Made by a program: the position numbers and the translations under genes
Part shown: in pieces, positions 51,901 through 61,735 of the stretch
Numbering within the stretch: position 1 is the stretch's first letter
Layout: every line of letters starts with the position of its first letter
Source: Atopsyche davidsoni
Lineage: Eukaryota; Arthropoda; Insecta; Trichoptera; Hydrobiosidae
Length of the DNA stretch: 64,000 nt
Assembly: GCA_022113835.1 (NCBI GenBank)
Contig: JAILWY010000014.1
Location: 248,001-312,000 of the forward strand
Reading direction: 5' to 3'
The notes under the pieces: model-generated
What the model was told of the DNA's origin: nothing
The model's input: the letters and a program-made list of their open reading frames with translations, nothing else
Databases searched by the model: none

Positions 51901-54900
51901 GACTTACTACTGCAGACAATGCCTTATGTACCTGCATCTTTTTAAAAATATTTTGGTAAGATATAATATCATATTAAATAACCAGTGTGCTTAGGTATAT
52001 TTTAACTATCACAATTAATCTTCCAAGTAAATAAGTGCAAAATATGAGGAATTGGTATGAAGTAAATAATGTTTAAATTATGCATATTTAAAAATATATA
52101 TACAGGCACACAATCAATATCTGCAGAATAGTACACGGTTATTATAAATACACATTCACAATGTAAATAAGCTAAGAACCCCCTGTGGTTTTGGAACATG
52201 GAAGCAGTCACGCTCAATACTAGTGCATGTATAACAAATCTGATGTCTGTCCATGGACTTGGCTCAGGTACATATCCTCACAGTGTTTTGACACATTCAT
52301 TGGTGAAGGAACATCTGCATGTCAATTTATTGTCATTGTTTGTAAAATAACCGACGCCGAGCATTGTAGTTTTACTATAATATTTCTTTTCAGTGCAAAT
52401 ACTCATAACTATCATATAAAAACTTTAAAAAAAAATACATACCTAGGCAGGATACTCTTCTTTACCGATACTTAAGTATTATATATAAGAAAGTAAACAT
52501 TCTTTCTATTTCAATGTTTATTTATTTTATTCTCACATCATAAAACTCTTAGCTGGTGCTGGTGGGAAGAAAGCTTCCTTGCAGTGGCTCGATGCATTTG
52601 AATTTCTCCAGCCATTATAAAGCACACATTTATGCTTGCGTATGAGTGGGGATTTAGATATTGCTTAAATATAAATTAATATATTTGCTAAGCTTTTGAA
52701 AATATATTTTCTAAATTAATTGAAATCATAATATTTTTTTGAAATTTGAATAACTCTTATTATAGCTTTGTAAAGACGCAGTGCAACTCATGAAATCATT
52801 AATAATATTTTTCTTCTAAAATTTTAATTTCTGCAAAATGTACTCACCCAAAATTAAATTTATAATACTTTACCCAAAGCAACGACAATTGCATAATTGA
52901 CTTGTTGAAAACACTTTTAGTTCATTTTTTACATCAAATATTTAAAAAATAATATTTTTATTCATTTTTTTGTATTCATTTTAAAAATGGTCTGTTTTTT
53001 AAAAAATCGTACAATAATTAAACATCACCTGATTCCAATAAAGAGAAGTCCCTCATTCATGTTGACATTTGCATGGTATGATTTTGAGCAATTTGAGTTT
53101 CAAGTTATACCACATGTAAACATAAGTATGTCAAACTGAATATTCATCCAATGCAATAACTGAAACTGAATATTAACTATGAGGTTGACCGATAGCTGGG
53201 AATTAAACTCATTATTTCAGAAATGATTGAAATCTTTCGGCTGAGTAAATAACTTTCTTCTTAACTGAAACAGTATAATAGTACAGTCTCTCCTCTACAG
53301 AAATAATAACATGTGTCAAATGAAGTCCCACTTGTACCACTTACACGCATCTCCTCAGGCTGCCACTCGCGCCCGTGCCGTGCGGCGCGGTCCTGACTCT
53401 GAGGTTGAAGAAGGAGAGCCGGCACAGCCCGATCATCTCATGCTGCTCATCCACGGAATTGGGTCTGTCTGCGACTTAAAGTTCCGTACTGTAGAGGAAG
53501 TCGGTGAGTAGACGTACTTGCATCATGCTGATGCATAGAAAAGCTCCAACAACCACCAGTATTATATTTTTTAAAGTTTGATTATACAAATAAATAGGTT
53601 ATGTATTACAGTGGACGACTTCCGAGCCATCAGCTCTCAACTTGTGCAATCCCACTACAAGACATCCTGCGAAAAGGGAATGGCCAACAGAGTGGAGGTA
53701 ACACTACAAGTACACTACACCTAATACTCTCTATCTATGAAAACTAACCATTCCCTAAGAATCAAAAATCATTAATAAATACGTTGACCTTTCAAATTCG
53801 ATTGGAAGAAACGGCTTCATAGTCTATTGCTTGAAGTATTGGTTGTGGACAAGGGTCAAAAGTAACAGCTAAGTCTATGAAGCGTATTGTAAAAAACTTA
53901 ATCGGCAAGGATAGTGACTTTATACTTTGAGAAAGTATTAAAGGCTTCTCCTGTAATCTCCTGTCTGATCTGGCAACATAGAGCAGACAAATGGATGCCC
54001 TCAATATACTCAGTCTTTATAAATTATTATTCCACTTATCAACATAATGTGTCTTTACTAAGTAAATACTTTATTTCTCAACAATGTAATATATTTATAT
54101 ATTTGATTTTGTATCCGCAGGTACTGCCCATTTCTTGGCACTGGAATCTGCATTCTGAAGAAACCGGCATTGACAAGCGCATTGGACAGATTACCCTAGA
54201 GTCCGTACCCAAGCTCAGAGGCTTTACAAACGATACTCTGCTCGATATTCTCTTTTACACCAGCCCCAAGTTCTGCCAGGTCAGTCCTTGACTCATTTTA
54301 GTTCACTTATTTGCAACTGACAAATAAGTTTGTAACTGTTTTGTTAGAGAAGCTATTTGAGGTTCTAGGTTGTATTTGTCATTGGTTTCACGTTTATTAC
54401 TAATTTTAAATATTCTCTTCATATTGTGTGAAGGCAGTGGCCTGCAGGCGCAGACTCTAAACTAGTTTGGGTCTGGTTAATATAATGTATAAAATTATTT
54501 AATACAATGTATTAAAAGTCGACACGAATCCATTAATCCTGAACGTTTATTTGTTTTTACCAATTCTAAATTTCTTAAAAAAATATAGATTAAAAATTGG
54601 TTATGTTTTTGCAGACAATCATGGAGACTGTTGGTAGTGAGATCAATCGCATCTACACTCTATTCAAGGAGCGTAACCCTGATTTCAAGGGTGGGGTGTC
54701 TCTCGGGGGGCACTCTCTGGGCAGCCTAATCCTCTTTGACTTGCTTTGTCATCAGAACCCGGACATCAAACAGGATCTGACACCCAGCTTGGCCACAAAT
54801 GTTTCGCAGGTAGGACAAGGGTAGATAGTATATTAGCAAGTAGTAAATATTTGCATCAAACTATCATACTACCTGAAGCAGTAGTGATTCCATCGTGATG

Positions 54901-55194
54901 ATAATTTCCAATGGGTTCTTAGACCGCAGAGGGCAGGCCAGCGCTCCAGAAACAGTTGTCCTATGTGATGGGCTCAGCAGGGACCGGTCAGCCCAGCATC
55001 CACTACCCTCAACTGCTCTTCCATCCCAAGGCATTCTTTGCCCTTGGTAGTCCCATCGGTGAGACCTTCATCATCAATAGTCCATACAAGCAATAAAGTA
55101 TTGCATGGGGAGATTTAAAAACCAACATTTGTTATAAATATCATACGTACAGGTTTATTGTATTTATCATATGTTCTTGGGTAATTTTTATATA

Positions 55195-55290
<96 letters not shown>

Positions 55291-56306
55291 TGTATATATG
55301 TATATATGTATATATATTGTATATATGTATATATGTATGTATGATGTCTCAGTGTTACTTATTGCGTACATTCCAGGGATGTTTGTATGCGTGCGTGGTC
55401 TGGAAGAGCTCGGAGAAGACTTCAAGTTGCCGACGTGTCCAGCTTTCTTCAACATATTCCATCCATTCGACCCTGTGGCTTACAGGTCTGTACCTGTCTA
55501 CAACTACTCGGTTAACAGTGTAACGGTTATGTGCGCAGTACACGCGTGTAATTATGATGGAAAAAAGGTCGTAAAAAATATTACAGCACTAAATCTTTTG
55601 ATTTAGTACTAGATTGGAATATTTTATGAGGGAAAACTCTCAGTGTGGCCTCATAACTGAATGATAATTTTAACTATCATAAACATGTGTAGAAATTCAA
55701 TATTTTTGACAGAGAGTACTTTGTGGAATTCCATTTTAATATTTTAAATAATAAGTAAAACACTTGAGTGATTTTTCCACTTTAACACGGTGATTTTACA
55801 CCAATAAAAATCTATATGTGGAAAAATCACTCAAGTATTTTACTTATTATTTAAAATATTCACATGTATCACTAATGTACTCATGCTAGTTATATTAAAT
55901 ACTATAATTACCTAGCTAGGCTAAATGTGTAAGTATTATTTTGCTTTCATTCCAGAATCGAATCTCTTATCAATCCCGATCTGACCAAATTGCAGCCTGT
56001 GCAAATTCCTCATCACAAAGGAAGGAAACGAATGCATTTAGGTAAGCAAGTCACTATGCCTCGACACACTAAGCACGCCTTACACGGAGAAAATGAAAAA
56101 ACTCCATTCTTTTTTAAATTAAATATATTTATACACTGCTAATGTTACTTTTGGTTGACAGAATTGAAGGATACAGTAGCACGAGTTGGAGCAGATCTTA
56201 AACAGCGGTTGGTGGAGTCGGTGCGCAGTACATGGGACTCTTTCTACCAGATGGCAACCTTCTCTTCTCCGAGAGAGGCTGCCCTCCAGGAGAGAGTTAA
56301 AGAGGT

Positions 56307-56392
<86 letters not shown>

Positions 56393-59300
56393 CATATATA
56401 TATACATATATATATACATATAGGCTTATTTAGGATTTACTGACTGCTACAAACTGAATTTTCTCAACAATGCAATGTCCTTGGTAGGTGATTGAGGAGG
56501 AGCTCATTAGAGAGGCTGAAGCGGCGCAGGAAGCTGAGGACGATGGAATCCACCAAGATAAGCAGGTGTGCCAATCTACGATTTGTACCTTTATATTTTT
56601 ACAATTGTTCGTCTGGGTAAAGATATCTTCATTTGTAATGGATTATTCATATTCCATGTCAGTCCATGCACATTATATTGAGGTCAAATCTCTAAATTAT
56701 AAATACAGGAAGTGAACATTTTCAGAAAAAAATATGATTAGGTAACAAGTCTTTTTTACTGGAAATATAAATGACACGCTCATTGGTTTTTTTATTCCAG
56801 GAACAGCCCTCGGAGGCAGATCAGAAGCTCCTAGGTAGGCTGGGAAGTCTCAACGGAGGACGACGCGTGGACCACGTACTGCAGGAGGCCCCCTTCGAGT
56901 TGTTTAATGAATACATCTTCGCTATGGCCAGCCACGTCTGCTATTGGTAATATTTATTTAGTCACCATTCACATATCTTTTTAAACGATTTGTGATAACT
57001 TAAAGATGTCTGCTTCCAGCATGTAAAACTCAATTAAAATAAACAAGCCAAACAAAATTTATGTGAATGTAGAGTTTAATATCTGCAGATTGTGATAATA
57101 TACACCTTTAAGTCACCGGTACCCTTAACAATAGTACTAGGCCCTCTATCTTTCTCCGCCTTCGTTGGTTTGACTTAGGGATATCATTGCTCACTTCTGC
57201 TGTTGCAGATTTACAGGTTTCATTACTAAAGCTGATTTGAACTGCTCGGTATTTTCAGGGAGAGCGAGGATACAATGCTTCTGATGCTGAAGGAGATCTA
57301 CTCTGGCATGGGCATCGAGCCCGACAGGCAGCTGCCACAGAACTCCCTCACCATAGAGAGAACTGTCTCTAACAATGGGAAGAAGGTGAGAAATTATTGA
57401 TTTGTAACATCCATTGTGCAAATTCAATATTTTTGACAGAGTACTTGGTGGAATTTCATTTTAATATTTTAAATAATAAGTAAAATACTTGAGTGATTTT
57501 TTCAAATATAGATTTTTATTGGTGACCGGTTTCGCCAACCTTTCATGTTGGCATTGTGAGATTTTATATAATAACTAGAAATTAGCCCGTTAAAGAATGA
57601 CGGATTTGATGAACGATGCAATAGTGTTTGAACATATGTTTGACTGACAATAAGATGAATCTTTTGTAAGCTTTCGTTTTGTACCATCAGTTGGATGAAG
57701 GTGTGAAGTTCAGTGATATATTTGGCCTTGAACTTTGAAGCAGCCACTGGACCTGTTAATTTAGCTCCCATTGATGCAAAAGATATACTGTTATTGTATG
57801 ATCTTATTTTTCTTTTGAAATTTCCATTATAAATATTTTCTGGATTTGACATAATATCCTTTAAATATACTGGGAGAATAGGCCTTGCTGGTAGTTTCAC
57901 TTTACCTTTGTGACAGCAATCGTTGAACTTTCCATCTGATGGTTTTTCTGCTTGAAAATTTAAAGTATTGCAGAATCGACAGGTCACATTCATTAATCCA
58001 CAATTGTGTGCTGATACACAGCGTTCGCTGTGTATCAGTTTCCTTTTGTCTTGAGGTCGATGCACGAACGCGAATTTTAAGGAGACGCTGCTCACGTTTT
58101 CCTTCCAATTCATTGCATGACATTTATGTCACATTTCGTGAAATTTCTAAGAAGCATCAAAATTTGTTTTTTTTGTGAAAGTTCTAAATTTGAAATTCTC
58201 GCGGTGAACAACAGAATCATATAATTCGTACATATTGAAACTCGCTAAAGCATATTTTTTAGTTTTATTAAATTAGTTTATGAATCAAAATATTATCCTA
58301 TCGTCTTGAAATTCGGCACATAACTGCGGAAAAATTTACTGAACTTACGTGCAAAAAATCAGCATTGTATCTTTTAAGATATTCTATAGAGAACCAAAAA
58401 ATGCAACATACACACACACACAATGGCTATTATTATAGTAGATAAGTAGTTAGATAAACAATTTTTAGAGGGAGAGGTCGTAAGAAAGAGAGAGAATATG
58501 ATTGTCAGGTGGTAAGGGCTAATGTGATTTTAATGTACCTGATAAATAGAGGAATCTATATAATTGCAAATTTTGTGAAACGATTCTATACAAAACAAAT
58601 GTTTTTTTATATTTATGGGGGTAATTATTTTAAGTACTGGCTTAAGGTGTAGCAGCAGTTATCCTGTGTTAGGGTTTATCCTGTAGTGTATTTATCTGTA
58701 AATAATAGTTTTTGCGCAGTAAATGGTTTTTTAATGATGTGATTTAACGATAGGAAATAATAGTGGAGACTTATTGAAAATAACCTAGTCATTAAGCAGG
58801 TGCTTCAGTGTGCTATCTTTCACGCAAATAATTTAAAAAATTTCTTGGTGATCGAGTTTTGTGCCTTTATTGTTAATATGTAAAATTTTGAGATTGGAGT
58901 TCTGGTTAAAATCGTGTTTATTATCAGAGAGGTGGAGGCAGAAGGTAGATGTTTCATCTCCCTTTTACCATCCTCTTGTGTGGTCTTTGGTCCTTGTGTT
59001 GTGCTTATTATATAAAATCTCACTCTGTTTGATAATGCCAACATGAAAGGTTGGCGAAACCGGTCACCAATAAAAATCTATATTTGAAAAAATCACTCAA
59101 GTATTTTACTTATTATTTAAATTATTTAACTTAACATTTATTTTTTCAGAATGCGGCATTGTCAACTGAAGGTGAGTTCAAACATTCTTGTACCAAATAG
59201 AAAAAAAAGATATTTTTTGTTTGTAATCAATGATGATAATCATGACAATCTCATTGATGTTTGCAATATGGACTACTTAATTTTCAACTTTTGTCCCAGG

Positions 59301-59400
59301 ATCGACAGATCAATCACTTACAGAAGAATTGGATAACACTGAAGTCGGAAGCTCCTCGTCTTCCAAGGAGGGAGTTCTTCAAACTAAGAAACCATCATAA
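24159..59400 (+). CDS. SEC23-interacting protein / PAPLA1-type DDHD-domain phospholipase A1, complete
   Basis: Intracellular phospholipase A1 family acting on phosphatidic acid and related lipids at ER exit sites and Golgi; vertebrate SEC23IP binds COPII SEC23 through its N-terminus. Exons: 24159-24944 (ATG 24266), 25050-31167, 36015-36072, 39938-40067, 40246-40354, 46904-46973, 47211-47354, 53359-53503, 53612-53697, 54121-54279, 54615-54809, 54923-55058, 55377-55485, 55956-56041, 56162-56304, 56488-56565, 56801-56946, 57259-57385, 59150-59171, 59300-59400. From the ATG these total 8841 bases, exactly 2947 codons with the stop, and all phases agree. Domains: 1-2266 low complexity; about 2290-2400 WWE-like; HGIG near 2470; GHSLG with Ser about 2600; DDHD about 2660-2880. 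No SAM domain is visible. The protein is about three times the length of human SEC23IP. The frame upstream of the ATG is open to the acceptor, so an earlier start cannot be excluded. Confidence 0.9.
25050..31167 (+). CDS. PAPLA1/SEC23IP-like giant exon (6118 bases) encoding a disordered N-terminal region
   Basis: The acceptor gtatttcag (to 25049) opens an uninterrupted frame of about 2039 codons rich in Ser, Asn, Pro, Thr and Gln, with short Pro clusters (for example [25 protein letters not shown]) and acidic patches ([21 protein letters not shown]). The open frame ends at TAA 31169-31171, but TTCCG|GTAAAT at 31168 is a good donor and leaves two bases that the exon at 36015 completes. The stop is therefore most likely intronic. 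In vertebrate SEC23IP the Pro-rich N-terminus is the SEC23-binding part; the same role here is inferred. No repeat unit or known domain was recognised. Confidence 0.85.
33210..33461. mobile_element. Non-autonomous hAT MITE, 252 bases
   Basis: Terminal inverted repeats CATAGGTGGCCAACC and (inverted) TATAGGTGGCCAACC, flanked by an exact 8-base duplication ACCTAACA (33202-33209 and 33462-33469). Eight-base target duplications are the hAT hallmark. The interior is non-coding apart from a GGCCCGCGGGCC subterminal palindrome. Confidence 0.85.
34671..34905. mobile_element. Penelope-derived inverted-repeat element with two facing hammerhead-like cores (copy 4)
   Basis: The plus-strand core at 34819-34858 reads TTTGATGATACCAAC, loop, GTTGGCGAAACC. 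It keeps the canonical GATGA that most other copies have as GATAA, but its stem III is changed (CCATTC). A decayed inverse core lies just before it (34800-34819). Arms CACATGTTAATTTTT / AAAATTAACATGTGG flank them. Confidence 0.6.
36015..40354 (+). CDS. PAPLA1/SEC23IP-like exons covering the WWE-like region
   Basis: There are three exons. 36015-36072 has a weak acceptor (ttcagacag) and encodes [19 protein letters not shown]. 39938-40067 encodes [20 protein letters not shown], which aligns with the HWFY...LWMPF segment of SEC23IP/DDHD proteins. 40246-40354 encodes [18 protein letters not shown]. The W-W-E-like spacing and the GGRYDV core are family hallmarks. The 3.9-kb intron between the first two holds a Penelope-type repeat, a Helitron, a piggyBac-type MITE and a GC-rich antisense ORF. 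The first exon is the least certain, supported mainly by phase. Confidence 0.8.
36910..37030. mobile_element. Penelope-derived foldback repeat without ribozyme core (copy 5)
   Basis: Arms ATTCAATATTTTTGACAGAG … AAATACTTTTGTGATTTTTC joined to their inverse (GAAAATCACAAAAGTATTTT). Intronic. Confidence 0.6.
37073..37383 (-). other. GC-rich open frame antisense in an intron, unrecognised
   Basis: An isolated GC-rich patch in AT-rich intron DNA. On the minus strand, after an acceptor-like cttatttacag ending at about 37384, the frame encodes a hydrophobic leader ([18 protein letters not shown]) followed by a basic segment with possible processing sites ([14 protein letters not shown]) and ends at a stop before 37073. 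It could be an exon of a nested gene for a small secreted protein, or chance. I recognise no family. Confidence 0.25.
37548..38576 (-). mobile_element. Non-autonomous Helitron, copy 1 (1029 bases)
   Basis: Minus-strand orientation. The 5' end is TCTAATATATATAATAGCC (38576 downward) after host A. The 3' end is hairpin CGTCA-TTCTG-TGACG, then GGCTACATTTCTAG (37548), before host T. This is the Helitron A|TC…CTAG|T rule. A remnant of the Helitron N-terminal Cys-rich region is visible ([56 protein letters not shown]). Catalytic parts are absent. Confidence 0.85.
39270..39851. mobile_element. piggyBac-type MITE, 582 bases
   Basis: Flanked by TTAA on both sides (39266-39269 and 39852-39855), the piggyBac target. 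Terminal repeats CACACTAAAGGCGGG and (inverted) CACACTTTAGGCGGG. The left part carries several subterminal hairpins (CGGGTACCAGTACCCG; GCTTCGCGAGC … GTTCGCGAAGC). No transposase was seen. It ends about 85 bases before the exon at 39938. Confidence 0.78.
40690..41188 (+). mobile_element. Solo LTR (LTR A) inside the hAT element
   Basis: Begins TGTAGGGGTTAG, ends CGGCGAAA, and is flanked by the 4-base duplication CTAT (40686-40689 and 41189-41192). It contains TATATAAG (40923) and AATAAA (about 41014). It differs from LTR B by scattered substitutions and by an extra copy of an ATTGGTGAC…CGGCGAAA unit at its 3' end. It is in the opposite orientation to element B. Confidence 0.85.
41372..44153 (-). 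mobile_element. Short, very young LTR retroelement (element B, 2782 bases) inside the hAT element
   Basis: Minus-strand orientation. 5' LTR 44153-43692 and 3' LTR 41833-41372 are each 462 bases and identical by direct reading. A 4-base duplication CAAG flanks it (41368-41371 and 44154-44157). The primer-binding-like TTGGTGACCCCGG (43691-43679) directly follows the 5' LTR, and a purine tract with AAAGGGGCCCA directly precedes the 3' LTR. The 1.86-kb interior has no pol; it has only a short gag-like start ([19 protein letters not shown]) running into a CAGCACCAG-type repeat. It is too short to be autonomous, so mobilisation in trans by a longer relative is likely. Confidence 0.88.
43380..43550. 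repeat. CTGGTG-type trinucleotide-rich repeat inside element B
   Basis: Imperfect units of GCTTCTGGTGCTGGTGTTGATGCA. It lies where the gag start of the LTR element would be, and gives alternating His/Gln, Ser/Thr or Ala/Pro repeats depending on frame. Confidence 0.8.
46231..46592. mobile_element. Foldback element with 102-base arms, TTAGG-type repeats in the loop
   Basis: Arms 46231-46332 and 46491-46592 are near-perfect inverse copies (TGGTACTTGTCTTTTATCCG … / … CGGATAAAAAACAAGTACCA). A 6-base duplication GATTTT flanks it (46225-46230 and 46593-46598). The 158-base loop has five GGTTA units (about 46417-46441), the arthropod telomere sequence. Superfamily unknown. Confidence 0.82.
46417..46441. 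repeat. Interstitial telomere-type repeat (GGTTA)5
   Basis: Five tandem GGTTA units; (TTAGG)n is the canonical telomere of most insects. Located in the loop of the foldback element, so it may have travelled with it. Confidence 0.85.
46904..47354 (+). CDS. PAPLA1/SEC23IP-like exons between WWE-like and lipase regions
   Basis: Exon 46904-46973 encodes [19 protein letters not shown] and exon 47211-47354 encodes [20 protein letters not shown] and then [19 protein letters not shown]. Both match SEC23IP family order (the WFYKGD..SRFIPY block, then the block ending before the HGIG exon). The preceding intron (40355-46903) carries the nested hAT/LTR elements and a piggyBac-type element. The second exon ends in phase 0 before a 6-kb intron that contains a second, diverged copy of the next exon. 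Confidence 0.85.
48060..48152. mobile_element. Penelope-derived fragment with hammerhead-like core (copy 6)
   Basis: Half element: arm AATACTTTTGTGATTTTTCC followed by the minus-strand core (48143-48103), TTTGATAATGCCAGC, loop, GTTGGCGAAACTGGTC. Stem II and stem III each carry one change. The right arm is missing. Confidence 0.55.
49944..50162 (+). pseudogene. Diverged duplicate of the HGIG-encoding exon (decayed, or alternative terminal exon)
   Basis: Inside the 47355-53358 intron, a GC-rich segment is open in the frame expected after exon 47354 and encodes [15 protein letters not shown], then [14 protein letters not shown]. This parallels the real exon at 53359 ([16 protein letters not shown], then [14 protein letters not shown]). 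Similarity stops after the HGxG loop; the sequence then reads [20 protein letters not shown] to a stop at 50160-50162. No donor gives the phase needed to join exon 53612, so it cannot simply replace the real exon. AATAAA follows at about 50211, which would allow a truncated, catalytically dead isoform. A decayed duplicate is equally possible. Confidence 0.55.
53359..54809 (+). CDS. PAPLA1/SEC23IP-like lipase-domain exons (HGIG to GHSLG)
   Basis: Four exons: 53359-53503 ([20 protein letters not shown]), 53612-53697 ([20 protein letters not shown]), 54121-54279 ([19 protein letters not shown]), 54615-54809 ([20 protein letters not shown]). The GHSLG pentapeptide supplies the nucleophile Ser of the family (about residue 2600). 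The HGIG loop precedes it by about 130 residues as expected. Introns here are short (108-423 bases) compared with those upstream. In vertebrate SEC23IP a SAM domain follows GHSLG; here the next exon passes directly into the DDHD region. Confidence 0.92.
54923..59400 (+). CDS. PAPLA1/SEC23IP-like DDHD-domain and C-terminal exons
   Basis: Exons 54923-55058 ([13 protein letters not shown]), 55377-55485 ([13 protein letters not shown]), 55956-56041 ([12 protein letters not shown]), 56162-56304, 56488-56565, 56801-56946 ([20 protein letters not shown]), 57259-57385, 59150-59171, 59300-59400. The D of FHPFDP, the D of RRVDH and the H of ASHVCYW are the conserved residues that give DDHD its name. 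Exon 56488-56565 is charged, probably helical ([19 protein letters not shown]). Two introns contain long AT microsatellites, and the 57386-59149 intron holds a Penelope-like element with a nested Helitron. The 22-base exon is short but required by phase and flanked by good splice sites. The stop TAA is at 59398-59400. Confidence 0.9.
55197..55336. repeat. (TA)n / TATG microsatellite
   Basis: About 55 bases of pure TA followed by TATATG and TGTA variants; within the intron 55059-55376. Confidence 0.95.
55693..55862. mobile_element. Penelope-derived foldback repeat (copy 7)
   Basis: Arms ATTCAATATTTTTGACAGAG … TAAAACACTTGAGTGATTTT and their inverse (AAAAATCACTCAAGTATTTT). The hammerhead-like core is missing. 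Intronic, about 100 bases before the exon at 55956. Confidence 0.6.
56311..56421. repeat. (TA)n microsatellite beside an exon
   Basis: Starts six bases after the donor of exon 56162-56304 (GAG|GTTAAATATATA) and fills most of the following 183-base intron. Length changes here would alter the size of a very short intron. Confidence 0.95.
57421..59135 (-). mobile_element. Penelope-like element with inverted terminal units, protein remnant, and nested Helitron (copy 8)
   Basis: Arm 57421-57574 and its inverse 58993-59135 each carry the hammerhead-like core (minus 57556-57523; plus 59023-59067). Between them the minus strand at about 58970-58838 encodes [20 protein letters not shown] followed by [13 protein letters not shown]. 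This resembles the C-terminal end of the GIY-YIG region of Penelope-like proteins (HL.D..H.FN…LH..NKG..L). A Helitron (57575-58442) was inserted later. The element fills most of the intron 57386-59149 and ends 15 bases before the 22-base exon. Confidence 0.6.
57575..58442 (-). mobile_element. Non-autonomous Helitron, copy 2 (868 bases)
   Basis: The same family as copy 1. The 5' end is TCTACTATAATAATAGCC (58442 downward) after host A; the 3' end is a degenerate hairpin, then GGGCTAATTTCTAG (57575), before host T. Its remnant frame is longer than that of copy 1 ([55 protein letters not shown]). It lacks about 100 bases found in copy 1 near the 5' end. Confidence 0.85.
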
Positions 59401-59635
59401 CCTCTGATGATGGAGTGGCTGCTTGATCTGCCACTCTCTCGGAGAACCATAGACCTGCTATACAGGCATACCGTAGACAATAATGACAAAAACACTAAGA
59501 AAGCTGACAAGTAATACGATCCTGTATCATGTTCTTATGAGTAGATAAGGGAAAGAAGTTTGAGAGATTTAATCATAGACAAAAACAATAATTAAGTTTA
59601 ATTCACGGGTACAATTTGTTGAATTCAAGCGTATT

Positions 59636-59641
59636 AATAAA
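59636..59641 (+). promoter_or_regulatory. Candidate poly(A) signal of the PAPLA1/SEC23IP-like gene
   Basis: First AATAAA after the stop codon, 235 bases downstream. Further AATAAA-like hexamers occur in the AT-rich DNA beyond, so longer 3' UTRs are possible. Confidence 0.4.
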
Positions 59642-61647
59642 CATATTATAAGGCGCTGGACTAGCATGCTGATGGCAATGGCTGATAAGTTGTAACAACC
59701 TCAGGCCCCACCCACCAAAGGAATTCCTAATTTCCCAGTCCAGGCCTAATCTTATCTATTTTTATTTTCCACTTTTCTCCGGAGGACAGTAAGGTAGTGG
59801 ATGATTGCATGTAAAATAATTTGCTTCCATCAATAATTATTGAAATAATCAGTACGTATCAGTTATAACCGTTGAATTACTAATAGTCTTTGTTAAAAAA
59901 AAATTTCATTGTCCCCTTCAAATTCATTATCGGTAAATGGACTGAAAGTATTCACAGATCCAATATGATCGTTTTAAGTAACGTTTGCGTGTATTCCTTG
60001 CTCACTGGCAGTTGTGTCGTTCAACATGATGTTTGATAACTTTATATTTTTAATCTCGGTGTTAGATGTGATTTTTTTTCTTTATACTAGAATAAGGACT
60101 AACCTAATAGTTAAATTCGATTTAGGAACAGGCAATCCGATAATTTTGTTGATGCAACCGCAAGCCGCACCAAACCAACATCTCATCTATATTCATTTGC
60201 AAGTTATATATTTATGGACTTATTTTATTGTGTATTAAGCCATACCAAGCTTGGATTAATGTTCTAATATTTTGACACATTTCTAAAGTTACTTCATTAC
60301 CAGTGCCAAAATATTTGAGCACAAATAACACCAAGGAAATGAATTCACGTCTCCATTTAATTTTAAAATTCAGGATTTATAATTGGAGGTGATGCTCATG
60401 GCTAAACTTTGCTTGAAAATTGTGATTGTATATTTTCACGTCAATTAACACTATACATGTTAACTGTTCATATTTACTTCTCTGGCATAAAAAAATTATT
60501 AGCAAAAGTTGTTTGTTTTCGACTTCAGTTACCGACATTTTGACTTAAGTACTTTAGCCATCTTAAATAAACAATAGCAGAATGAAAACCATGATCAGAT
60601 CCTATATAATTAGCATCTGTGAGTAAGTGTGCCTATTAGGGTGAGGGTCGATTCGGTGACCTTGCAGTTTTCAATTGTAAATCCTTGTTGAAATGAAGCA
60701 ACTAAAACTTACCAGGATGTTGCTCAACTTCCAAGAAACATACTCGATTTGCAATGGTTGCCAAAACCTGCAATTATACTTACTTCTTGGAAGTCTTCAG
60801 CCTTTTCTATTTTATTTGAAATTCCATTGCTACGAAATTAAATATATTTCCACAAAGTTCTTTGATGATGGTCTCAAATATCAAATCTCAAAAAAAAAAA
60901 TTAACACTTAATATAATCTATTTTAAACTATTCACTATCATAGCTTTTAATGGAACCTTTGTACTTTTTGAAAAATAATAAAAATATATTGTTATTTAAT
61001 AATAATGTAGACGTTTTACTTATAAATGAATATAATAAAGTAGTGTTTTGTAATTAATTTTGATACGAAATAGAAAACTAATGTTTTGGTATTTCTAACA
61101 ATAATGTTTAAATTTTGGTGAAGTTTTTTATTTGGTCAAACTGTGCCACAGTACCGGGCTGGCCCCTTGTGCCTTTATGGCTTTTGACTGTCTATCCTAT
61201 ATCCTGTGAACTCAGACTCAATAGGATACTTACTCAATGAAAATATAGTCAACAATGAGTAATTTTGCTGTGAACAATAAGAAATATCCTAGTGGATTGT
61301 GACACGCTCAGTTACTTGTGTTTGACTGTATCAAGCTTCAAAGAGTGAGTCACTTTCTTCAACAAAAAATCCAATCAATTTATGAAACGATTAGCGTTGA
61401 CTGACTCAATAAATACATGGCCTAATAATCTGATGAATATTATTATTATTAATTATAATATATATTATGATAATTCAATGATCAATTAAATTTTTGTCTA
61501 ACTTACAGATATATTTTGATTGCGTATAGATCGATCATGCAGGAGGGGGGGGTTAATAATTTGTAGATTATATGCAGAAACTATGGGCACCAAATCACTC
61601 AGTTTTCTTCAAGCATATTATTAAAATCTTAAGATCATAGATGTTAG

Positions 61648-61692
61648 AATTCTTAATTTATACTACCTGTATTTATATATACATATTTATAT

Positions 61693-61735
<43 letters not shown>

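Larger units (their letters stand above)
47355..53358 (+). other. 6-kb intron of the PAPLA1/SEC23IP-like gene
   Basis: AT-rich. It contains a Penelope-derived fragment at 48.06 kb and the diverged HGxG exon copy at 49.94-50.16 kb. The remaining stretches (48.2-49.9 and 50.5-53.3 kb) show no coding or repeat structure that I can support. Confidence 0.6.
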
